Shown: piece by piece, positions 28,152 to 38,066 of the stretch
Position numbering within the stretch: the stretch's first letter is position 1
How the letters are laid out: every line of letters begins with the position of its first letter
From: Lepidurus packardi
Lineage: Eukaryota; Arthropoda; Branchiopoda; Notostraca; Triopsidae
Assembly (NCBI GenBank): GCA_023053545.1
Contig: JAKZAN010000003.1
Coordinates: 963,501 to 1,027,500, forward strand
DNA: 64,000 nucleotides
Reading direction: 5' to 3'
The notes under the pieces: generated by a model
The model's input: only the letters and a program-made list of their open reading frames with translations
What the model was told of the DNA's origin: nothing
Databases searched by the model: none
Program-made: the position numbers and the translations under genes

Positions 28152-29060
28152 ATCCGATGATGGATCTCAGACCTCTACGACGAGTGACGGAGTATACATT
28201 TGATTTGTGTGGAAGAAGTTTTAAAATGAAAGTTGGTTTGTCGCTTCACTCGAAGAAACCACACCCTGAAGCCTATAATAAACAGAAGGAAGACAATCAA
28301 CCAAAATTAACAAAGGCTTGATTGATTGACGACGAAGTGTATTTGATGGCAAAAAAGAAGCGGAAGTATCTCTGCAATCGATTAAATTTATAAACAAAGA
28401 ACTAGCCGAATACCTTTCTGAACCAACTGTAGAATCCATTAAAGACCAACGTCCAGTAATCTCCTACAGTTAGTGCTTTAAAGAAAGAGATCATTGATAA
28501 ACCTGCTCTGCTAGGCCTACGATTTTTGAGTTTGAATCATCACTAGAAAATGAAGCTACTGAATTTGTTAGTGACGAAAAACCGACAGACGTCAGGAATT
28601 ATATCTACTTTTTCTAATGAAGAATAACTACCCAGAAAAATAAACAGCTCCAGGACCCGATGGTCTCGACCAAAGCATTGCGAACCATTCCTCCTTAATA
28701 AGATTTTAAATCTACTTGATTTCCTGAAGGATTTTCCTCCTGTGTTTAAAATCCACAGAACGGTTCTTATCCCAAAAATCGATGAACCCTCATCTCCTGG
28801 TGACCTTAGAACAATCACAATCTCTTCGGTTGTTGTGCGCCATCTTAATAAGATTTTATCAGCTCATTTGATGTATGCAGTTCCCATTAACCAGAGACAG
28901 AAGGCATTTATACCGACCAAGGGATCGTATGACTAGGCAATAGCAATTGAACAGTTCTTATCCCAGTTATGCTTCCTTAGGGTTGGATACAATATTCCGA
29001 ATAAAAAAGGGGTATCTCTACGAAGAATACGAAATCCTTCCCAGGTCCTACTGACTGCCT
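28152..29060 (+). pseudogene. R2-like LINE relic: zinc finger and RT fingers
   Basis: Starts with a zinc-finger-like segment (LCGRSFKMKVGLSLHSKKPH) at ~28206, with the first cysteine lost, typical of R2-group N-termini. A broken RT domain follows: APGPDGLDQSIANHSSL at ~28631, FKIHRTVLIPKIDEPSSPGD at 28745 and VVVRHLNKILSAHL near 28830, ending after NQRQKAFIPTKGS at 28930. The catalytic F/Y-x-D-D region is absent. Multiple stops. It begins only ~70 bp after 28S fragment B. Confidence 0.7.
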
Positions 29061-29084
29061 CCACGCGGCCAGAATCGGTACCTC

Positions 29085-29225
29085 CTCCTATATCAACCAG
29101 ACACACCCCTAGTTCTGGAATATAGTAAGTGCAAAAGTTCAGAGGACAGCAGGGCAAAAATATCGGGATAAAGGGATGGAAAATAAGGTCACCTTCCCTA
29201 CTTCTAAACCATTGGGGTCACCCAA
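29085..29225 (+). repeat. Dispersed repeat, copy 1
   Basis: About 130 bp (ATCAACCAGACACACCCC... to ...CCATTGGGGTCA) recurs at 51525-51650 with few differences. Both copies lie beside R2-like zinc-finger relics, so the repeat may be a LINE untranslated region. Confidence 0.65.
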
Positions 29226-30565
29226 TAATACCAATGGAGATCAAAGCTAACATGCTGCCCTAAAACACCGCCCCGGTTCCTGACAATCTAAACCCAGCAA
29301 GCTTGAAACTCATTCGACTCGGAGTGTGTTCCCATTACCATTTTCGACCCGTGTCGAAGGGCAAAACCAACACGGGTTGACAAACCAGACCGTTCCCACT
29401 AGCCGAACACGTGCTGGAGACCGTGTTGAAAACCCTCTCTTTCAACCCCATTTTCGTTCTGGGTTGAGCCTCACAGTTTCGTGTTGGGATGTTATGACGC
29501 AATGCGTCGAGAGGGAGTTACGTGTATTGTAAACTGACGCACATAACAAACTCCAACTCAAATGTTGGCGCATAACTACACTGTAAAAAATTATTGTAAA
29601 ATAACATAGCTTTTATTACGATATTAAGGTAATTTTCCCCGAATTTCGTTGTAATATGACATTACTATGGATTCCTTGTAAAATGGCACAGCTTTCCTTG
29701 TTATTGTATGCCAATTTTAGTAGTAAAGTTTACTAACCCGATTTCTCTGTAAATATAAGACCAATACTTGTCTTTTTTTTAAAGAAATCGTAGTAATTTA
29801 ACCTACCTACTAGCTGTTAAATAACTATTTTATTCTGTAATCGATTTCATTGTGACTCTCTTTGTAAAAAGACAATTCTTATCGTAATTTTACACTTTCT
29901 AAGAATAATCTTAGTCACCTACTCTTTATAAAATTAAAAGTTCTACTCGTTATTGACTTCCTTCTGACTTTTTTTCTGAAAATATGCTACTTTTGATTAT
30001 TTTAGAATTTTCACAATAATTTCAGTTGCATTTTCTTTCCACGGAATAACAATGAAATTCCCAACAGCAGCTTTTCTGTAGGACATAAAACGTTCGAAAA
30101 CGCATGGAGTTGGGGCACATACTCCATGAGCTAACAATGAAATTATGTACAGCGTAAGCCTTGCTGTAGGATAGAAACGTTCGAAAACTCACAATCCAGG
30201 GGTCACGATTCATTTAACCTTGGTAAGGGACAGTTAGTTTTGGAATCGCCAACTGCCGTGTTGTTCAAGCTTTCAATTAAAACGCAGACCATTATTTTGA
30301 AAGAAGTCGTGATTTTTTGCTCCACTTTCCAGAGAAAGGTAAGATTACAACTGATATGATTTTAGCTGAATGAAATGTCAAGTCTTCCTTTACCTAGGCA
30401 CTTTTCTGACACTGCTATCTTTCTTCTAGCCTTGCATGACACATATTCACTTGTTTTTACCCCCATGCTTTTGTTGTAATAGGTTTGTCAAAATAGTTAT
30501 TTGTTTCATTTCTGTATAACTTGACCATGCAATTTTCGTCTCCATATTTCCTCCAAAATTAAGCA

Positions 30566-33214
30566 ATGAGGACTTTTTACTGTTGCATTTGCCAAAAAGT
30601 GTGCCATCAGCGCAACATTTTCCACCACCACTTAAAATCGCATGTTTCAAGTGGGACCAAAGAAGCCTTCCCCTGCACTGGTTGCAAATCAGTATTTAAA
30701 ACGCAGTCTTCACTGCGGAGACATGTGTCCATTCGGCACAAAGAATTAGTGATTGCTAAGTTTGATTTAAAGTACGAATCTAAGTTTTCAACCGTCTGTA
30801 CTCTGGAAGACTGCAAAGAGGCCATTCCTAGCTTGCATCCGCTTCTTAAGCACGTAAAAGCTCATATTAAGGAGGGAAGGCGTGTAACATGTATATTTGA
30901 AAACTGCAATTTTACAACAGACATGATTTCTTCTTTAACATCTCACATTTCCAAAAAGCATCGCAAATCGCGCTCTCTTTTGCAAATCAATCAAACTTAT
31001 ATTCGAGACGAAAATGCGACAGACGATGAACCTAGCTTATCGACAGAAGGGCCTGCTAGTTCTTCGGTTGTGTTACGGAAGCTAGATGAGCTCCAGCAAG
31101 TCAGTCATGTCACAGGAATTAGTTTAACGATGTCTTTGGCAAGACTTTACTTACATATGGAAGTTAAATTCCTTATTGCACAAAGTTCGGTAGAGCTTAT
31201 TATAGACAATTACTGCGTCATCGCCAACGTGGCAAAGAAAAATTACACGGAAGAAGCAAAGCTTTGTATGATAGGAAATGGGATTAGCGAAGAACTAGCC
31301 AAAAAGATTTGCAGTGAGTTAGAAACGAAAGACCCTACGACCAGTCTTCATGAATCTAAAGGTGAACTAAGTACACCATTTCTCCGGAAGCAATTTTTTA
31401 AGCGTAATTTTTTGTATATAGAACCAGTCGAGTTAAAAGCTTCTTCCGATAGTTTCTATCATTACATACCCATTGACGCCACAATAAGGGCCTTGGTAAC
31501 AAACCCAATCGTCCGCGAGAACCTAGCGGGAGACTAAAGCACAAGTAGTCGAAACGATATCCATTCTGATATATTCGATGGGTCAGTTTTTAAGTCTTTA
31601 CCAAACGAGAGGAGAAAGGGCATTCACGTAATCCTGTATACGGACGCATTTGAAGTTGTTTGCCCCATTGGCTATGCTGTTACGAGGTACAAGGTGTTCG
31701 CCGTGTACATGGTACTAGCTAATTTGCCACCCAGCCTATGGACGAGCGTAGAGCAAATCCAGCTTGTCCTCCTTATTAAAGAAAAAGACTTCGACGCGGA
31801 AAAGCATTTCGGTAGACTTATAGAAGATCTAATCGTACTCGAAGAAAAGGGTATCGAAGTAGATAAGGAACTGTATGTAGTCAATTTGCTGGCGATATTA
31901 GGGGATAATCTAGGAAGCCACACGATAGGAGGATTCTTAGAAAGTTTTTCACGAAATGAATATTACTGCCGTTTTTGCCATACCACGAAAGAAGCAAGAG
32001 CTTCTATGAGCGTCACAAATGTGTCTTTTCAAAGAACTAAAGAAACTTACAAGGCCTCTTTGAAAGAAAAGGAAGAAAATATGCTTGAAAGCCATAACGG
32101 CATAAAACTTGATTCGCCTTTTAACAAGTTAAAATATTTTCACGTCTGCAGCCCAGGTTTGCCTCCTTGTACCGCTCACGATTTGTTTGAGGGTGTAGTA
32201 GCGTACGATGTTCCCCTATTCTTGAAACACGTCTTGCGTCTCAATTGGTTCACCAAAATATACCTGAACAATCGGATTGAAAACGTAAAATTTCAGGAGC
32301 TTGACAGGAGAGATACACCTAGGCCGTTTAATTTTAGTAAACTCAGGTTAACAGGAAACGCCATTTCCCTCCGCAATTTTCTCCGTTTTGTCCATTTTGT
32401 TTTAAGAACTAAGATTTTGAATCCAGAAGATCCAGCTTGGCGCTCACTGCTTTTGTTAAAGAAAATAGTAGAGCTTTGTTGTGCGCCCCAAATCACTACT
32501 TACCAAATTACTATTCTTAATGTAACGATTCATGAGTATATTTTTAATCGCTTAAAGTTGTTTCCCGATGTACCTTTGAGGCCCAAACACCATTTTCTCT
32601 GCCACTATCCGCAGCTCATTCAGCAGTTCGGTCCCTTATCTAGGTTATCGACACTGCGCTTTGAAACGAAGCATTCTTTTTTCAAAAAGGTAATAAGAGT
32701 GACAGGAAATTTTAAAAACGTCACAAAAAGTCTTTCGGAGAAACACCAGTTTCTCCAAGCTTATTTGCACGACTGTGGTCTCTACAAACGTGAGATAGTA
32801 TTAAATGTTAAATTTGAGGAGCTGGAAGCTGGAAACAGAATGGAAGAGTCGGCGACTAGCAGGCTTCCGTGTACAGAACGGTGGCTATTCGGGGGAAGTG
32901 CTACGTTCAATGGTACAACCTACAAAAGAGGATTGTGGCTGGCAATTGCCAAGTTAGATCCGAAGTTAGAAGATATTTTCTTTGGGAAAATAATAAAATT
33001 ATATGTATCCCAAGACTTAACTACTCTTTGCTTTCTTTTGGAGGCAGTTGTTTTCGAATTTCAAGAAGACCTTGCGTTGTTTAGGTCTAACTTTGGTGCT
33101 CCTGTACAAAAGAAAATTGTCTCCTACTCGAATCTCTTAGATTACAGTCCCTTACATGCATACGAAACAATCGATGGGGATTTGTTTATCATGCCAAAAA
33201 CAACTTACGTGTAA
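30566..33214 (+). pseudogene. CACTA transposase with N-terminal C2H2 fingers
   Basis: One frame of 883 codons broken only by TAA at 31535-31537. The first part (30566-31534) has four C2H2 fingers: CICQKV...H, CTGCKSVFKTQSSLRRH, CTLEDCKEAI...H and CIFENCNF...H. After the stop the catalytic region continues in the same frame: a first acidic motif LYTDAFEVV at ~31640, a Cys/His cluster near 31964 (YYCRFCHTT), DLFEGVVAY at ~32186 and RFETKH at ~32657. I take these as the DDE acids of an EnSpm-like enzyme, because the DxFEGV and RFE.KH blocks parallel those of CACTA transposases. It binds subterminal repeats and cuts the element out. A spliced-out stop is possible but I see no good intron borders. 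Confidence 0.72.
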
Positions 33215-33320
33215 AACCGATTCGCTATTTTATATTATTTTTATTACAATGTAACTTTCTCGTATAGAACTGTCCCTTTGTTTCCCGTGGTTAAAGTTAA
33301 ATAAGACATTCGCTTTGAAA

Positions 33321-35009
33321 ATGGAAACATTCCTGAGAGAAACGCTCGGAGACCTATCGGAAGATTTTTATTCATTGGCGAACGAAAAATTGGCGGAATT
33401 GGGGGTAGAAACCAAAGAGGATCTTTTACTGTTGGATAACACCGTGCTTATGCCGCCGTTTAAGCTTGTACAGCTCATAAAGTTGCGGAAATTAGCAGAG
33501 CCAAGTAAGTATAGCTCAATATGATATAGCAGATTAATAACAAATATTTTTAGAAACACTGAACTTGAGCGTTGCCAGCTGCGTTCCAAATCGCAATTAT
33601 GTCGTGGATAACTTGGACAGCGCTAGTGAAGACGAAAACTCCCCACAGCCGAAAACAACAAGTGCAGATTCATGGCTTAATGGATTTGACATTCCATAGA
33701 AGAAGCTTAGTTCTCATGTACTTGATGCATGTTAAGCTGGCAGACCTATTAACGATGAAGCCCTCAAAAGACAAGCTGTTCGACATATCGCGTACGAAAT
33801 GGACATCAGAAGCAACGGCAAGGTGTCCTACAGAAACGTTTGTTATATTACCAAAAAAATGACCGAGAAATATCCCGCTACTTTCGGCGACGTTCCGCCC
33901 GGTCAATCAACAGTCCCTGAGCATATGCTAACATGCGAAGTCCTAACTCGTGCAATTTACAACAGGTTGCATAACGAGTACAGCAAGAAAAAAGAAACGC
34001 CAGATGAGAGCTCGACGCCAAAGAAAAAAAAGCTCAGTGTTTCAACGTTTTACGGCTGCAAGAATCAGCAACCTGACTTACCGTCAACCGACACAACAGG
34101 AAGTCAACAAAGTAAGCAAGAAGAGCTGCAAAGGATGTCTCTGCTAAAACAACAAGATGAAGAAAAAGTACGCCAGTTAATGAAGGAGACCTACTGGTCC
34201 CAGCGTCAGCTTATAGAAGCAGAAGACCGCCAGTCCCTCAGCGAAATACAAAAAAGAATTTTCTTTCCTTTCTGAGCCGAAGCACTTCCTCGACCACTTC
34301 GCCCACCTCGTTGGTAAACCAGGAGTCATCAGTGAAGCCCAGAAGCGACTAGAAAATGAAGCACAATTTATTTGGAAGAGAGCCGAAGAAGACGTTAGAA
34401 GAAATAAAGGAAGCCCGGCGCTCCAGAAGATTTGCGAAAATGTCAAAATACACAACGCTGTCAAACGACATACTCGAGGAATAGTCCACGGAGCCGTACC
34501 TATAATATCCTGCGTATTCAAGGAATTAGTCGATACCTTTTTTGTGATGGTCAAGGTAATCCGTGGCTTATTTGTTCTGAACTATTCATGAAAAATACAT
34601 TTCTATATATTCAGGAACCTGATGACTCCGTGGACGCTATACCTACGCACCCCTGCGTTATAGCCCGAGGGGAGAAGCTTATAGACGCTGAGACCTACAG
34701 TGTAGCTATTGAAAAGAAGGTCCTTTTTTCCTGCGTAGACCTACAAGAGGCAACTTTTGTTGCCTTCGCTGCATATTACGTCTTCTGGCTGAAGTATCCG
34801 ACTAAGATGCAAGCGACGATGGAATTCCTCGAAAGGTATTGTTGCGTAAATTTAACTTCAGAATTAACAAGAATAAATATTTCACACTATTTCACTCTAG
34901 AAACGTATTCCAGATTGATGCGGAAAAAGGAACGAAAGCTGCGAAGTCCAACGACGTGCGTATCCATTCAAAGCTGGCGGATTACAACAAGCGGAAATTG
35001 AAGAAATAA
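33321..35009 (+). pseudogene. Second CACTA-encoded gene, SAM-like accessory protein
   Basis: Exon 1 (33321 to ~33508) begins METFLRETLGDLSEDFY and resembles a SAM-type helical domain (FKLVQLIKLRKL). A GTAAGT donor is followed by an acceptor near 33554. Later frames hold KYPATFGDVPPG-type helices (33799-34275), an H-rich helical segment, a PDDSVDAIPTHPCVI block from 34618 and a C-terminus rich in K (about 34902-35009). This domain order is like the uncharacterised SAMD3-like proteins that accompany such transposases in other animals. Two in-frame stops (~33700 and ~33735) and a frame break near 34255 indicate decay. Function unknown; probably an accessory transposition factor. Confidence 0.5.
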
Positions 35010-35707
35010 TTTAAGAGCTGTTATGCGCGAGAGCCTGAGTAGCTATCGTAGCGTTAGCGTAGACACTATCTTGTATTTTTTTGTTGATTATTATGTTACT
35101 GTGTTTTGGGTTATTTTTTTAAAATTTATTTTTACAGATTGAAAGTGTATTTTTTTCAGATTAAATTTATTTCAGAAGTGAACTGTCTTTTTTCTAGGAA
35201 AATGAACCAAACTTGTTTGTAAGTTTTTTGTGCAGACCGATAGTTATATAATTTTTACAGAACATTCGGTTTCTTTATAATATATTAATTGCATTCTCAC
35301 AACAAATTACTTTTAAAATTACAAGCCGCTCATTTTTTATTTAACCGCTGTTGGCGTAAATTTACAATGAACAATTGTAAAAAAGAATACAAAAATTTGT
35401 TGTAACAAAAATAAAAAATTATTTGTAACATTAAAACATTAATAATAATTATCTTTACAACAAACATTTTTATTTTACAGCAAGTTTCTAGTAATACTTT
35501 TACAATATTTTGTTGTTTTTTACCACAAATTGCACTATATGAAATACTATGTTTCACTGTAAATTTACGGATATAGTACGTCAAAATACAGCAAAAACTT
35601 GTATTTATATTATGATAACATATCAGTAAATGTTTTACTGTAAATTCAGGGTGAATTTTGCGCTACTACGAATTTGTCGTAAATTAACCAAGAAAATTTT
35701 TACAGTG

Positions 35708-36434
35708 TACTCACGCTCGTTCGAACAAATAAGGGAGAAGCTGCGAAACCTTAAGAGGGAGTACCGGGACTCATTGAAGGCGATTTCCCAGAGCGGGGCA
35801 GGTGATATGGACTTGGATGACAATCCATTCTTCCAGGAAATGAATAACGTCCAATTCCAATTGAGATATTAGACTATGTGACACCAGTTCTTCCCATACC
35901 CTCATGCCTTACGCCCGTGGACGATTTTATTGAAGTTTCTGTAGCTCTTACGAGCGATCGAGAAGGTTATCAGTGCTTTTTTCATAAAAAAAAGTTAATA
36001 TTACATCGATTATAGAGGTGCAGAGCGATGTTTCAAGTCGTCGTGAGACACCAACCCCTTCAAGGAAGCGGAAGAAAGTTGAGGAAACGAAAAGTTTAGA
36101 GAAAGTACGCCAGACTTTCTCGGAGCGTGATGCCGAATTTTTAGAACAACAACGGCAAATTCTCCAAACCTTGAACGAAAGGAAAGAAAAGGAAGAAGCG
36201 TGGCGCGTGAAAGACGAAGAACGGTGTCAGAGGGAAGAAGAACGTTTCCAGCGGGAAGAAGAACGTTTCCAGCGGGAAGAAGAACGTCGTCAAAGGGAAG
36301 AAGAACGCTTTGCAAGAGAGGAGGATTTGCGCAAGAAAGATGAGGAAAGAAAAGACAAAATGTTGGACCTAATGGCGAAGTTTGTAGACAATTCATGTAG
36401 CGAGAGACACAAAACACGTGTACAACGTAAATGA
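35708..36434 (+). pseudogene. Harbinger Myb/SANT-like protein, 5' end replaced by CACTA
   Basis: The DNA-binding domain's last helix is visible (SFEQIREKLRNLKREYRDSL, from 35716) followed by DMDLDDNPFF. After a frame slip near 35855 and a TAG-ending acceptor near 36016, a charged coiled-coil exon (36018-36434) follows with three or four tandem REEERFQ units from a 21-bp repeat at ~36236-36305. The N-terminal half of the Myb/SANT domain is absent on the other side of the CACTA insertion. The paralogue at 44461 preserves that half. In Harbinger elements this protein binds the transposase and directs it to the element ends. Confidence 0.7.
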
Positions 36435-36467
36435 TGATTTTTGTTTATTTTACAGTGCAATACACCA

Positions 36468-37706
36468 CTACCAAAGAGCCAAAAAGATAACCTTTTGACG
36501 TTTCCGTGTAGTTAGTGCATATTTGCGCACAAGGCGTTCCTTATCGCAACCGGTAACTGTTCCACAGTTAGGCTCTGATACCTCAGGGCGTCGTGAAGGA
36601 TCGCTAGGCGGCATTTTGAAGCAGGAGTCAAAGAGGTCGCCTTGATCCTCACAAATATTGTGCAGGATGCAGCAAGCATATATGACACGATTAATTCTGA
36701 GAATGTTCGTGTCGTTCCTTTTAAGAAGGCACCTCCAGCGGCCTTTAAGTCTGCCTAAAGCTCTTTCGACGCCCATTCTGCTACTACTGAGGATGTTATT
36801 GAACAACTCCTGCTCGGTAGTAATGCCATGTGTAAGGTATGGCTTCATTAGCCAAGACAGGAGCGGATAGGCTGCGTCGCCAATTATGTAAAAAGGAACA
36901 TTTGTGCCACTAATCCTTTTAGTGGTGTTTGAAAACAATACTCTTTGCTGGCCCAGACGGTAAAGTTCGCTATTAGCAAAAATTCTTGCATCGTGGACTG
37001 ACCCAGGCCAGCCAACGTTAATATTTATAAATCTTCCTTGAAAGTCCACAACGGCCTGTAGGACAATTGTATAACATCCTTTCCGTACGCAGTAATAATC
37101 ACTTGCGTATTCTGCTGGGGCCAAGATCGGTATATGTGTACCATCTATGGCGCCAACGCATTGATGCATTTCCTTGCGTTGGAAATTTGCAACGTTGTCT
37201 GGAAGATCTTGCCCGTCAGGAATCTTAATTATGGAATTGCCAAAAAGCACAACCAAACAGTCGCATGTTTAGTGAAAAGCCTTACATGCAGTGTTCCTGC
37301 CTATACCAAATAGCGATCCGAGAGTCCGAAATTCAATATTAGTGCCAAGACGCCATAACGTTAAGGCAACTCGTTTCTCGCAGGTGACTGGATCTCGAAA
37401 ACTCGTTGTCTTCTTTGAAAGCTTTTCCCGTAAGAGATTGAAAATATACTGAAATGTAGGACGAGTTACACGCAAGTTCTTCTTCAATTGCTTATTGGTC
37501 CAAACGCCGTTCATTATGTTAGTCCAAAAAGCGTCCGATCGCGGAAATTTCCAGAGCGATCGACGGGCAGCTTTCAGTGGCAGAATCTCCCGAATCAGTT
37601 GGAGAACTAAAAACATGCGTTTGCGACGGATTGTAATGGCATTAAGCATCGTCAGCAAAATATCCGTTTCCTTATTACCCAATTGACCCAAACGGCGATT
37701 CATCAA
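36468..37706 (-). pseudogene. Harbinger (HARBI1-like) transposase with one in-frame stop
   Basis: Two blocks in one frame are separated by a single TAA at about 37269-37271. The N-terminal block (37706-37272) is basic and helical (FPRSDAFWTNIMNGV, ending LFGIGRNTACKAFH). The C-terminal block is a DDE_Tnp_4 nuclease: first D in GAIDGTHIPI, second D in VGWPGSVHDARIF, IGDAAYPL, and the catalytic E in RMGVERALGRLKGRW. Without the stop the protein would be ~410 residues, normal for HARBI1-like enzymes. It is convergent with the Myb/SANT gene, 33 bp apart. Its far 5' side was cut by the gypsy insertion at 37768. Confidence 0.85.
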
Positions 37707-37767
37707 TTCTGGAATACGCGGCGGTGCATCTATTTACAACGCTTAGTTTGGACGAAATAGTATATAT

Positions 37768-38066
37768 TGTCACGGATGGTTTTTTCAATGCTGTATTTCT
37801 TTGCTTGGTCTAAAACCCAACTGCCTCGTCTGTACATTGGCGTATCTTTTTATACCACTTCCATGAACAAAAATGCTTCCTTCAACCTTGGTCCTCTGAC
37901 CTCGACTAACTAAGAATGCAATTAAGTCAACCTTGGTCCTCTGACCTCGATCTTCTCTTAAGAGTCTTCCACTAACTAAGAATGCAACTAAGAATGTAAT
38001 GAAGGCCCCTAAGAATAACACTAAGAATCTAAAGAAGGCTAAGTCTAGAAAAGGTCATCCGCAACA
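37768..38066 (-). repeat. gypsy 3' LTR (minus-strand element)
   Basis: TGTCACGG...CCGCAACA on the plus strand. The pol stop codon at 38045 lies inside it. Internal duplicates of CCTTGGTCCTCTGACCTCGA and of ACTAACTAAGAATGCAA are present in both LTRs. Confidence 0.95.

Larger units (their letters stand above)
29579..35707 (+). mobile_element. CACTA/EnSpm DNA transposon, 6.1 kb
   Basis: Ends are CACTGTAAAAA at 29579 and the inverse TTTTTACAGTG ending at 35707, flanked on both sides by TA. CACTG..CAGTG termini with a 2-3 bp duplication define the CACTA superfamily. Subterminal regions hold many copies of a TGTAAAAT/TGTAAATTT-like word in both orientations, plausible transposase binding sites. 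Two genes lie inside, a zinc-finger transposase and a second SAM-like protein gene, both with a few inactivating changes. Confidence 0.82.
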
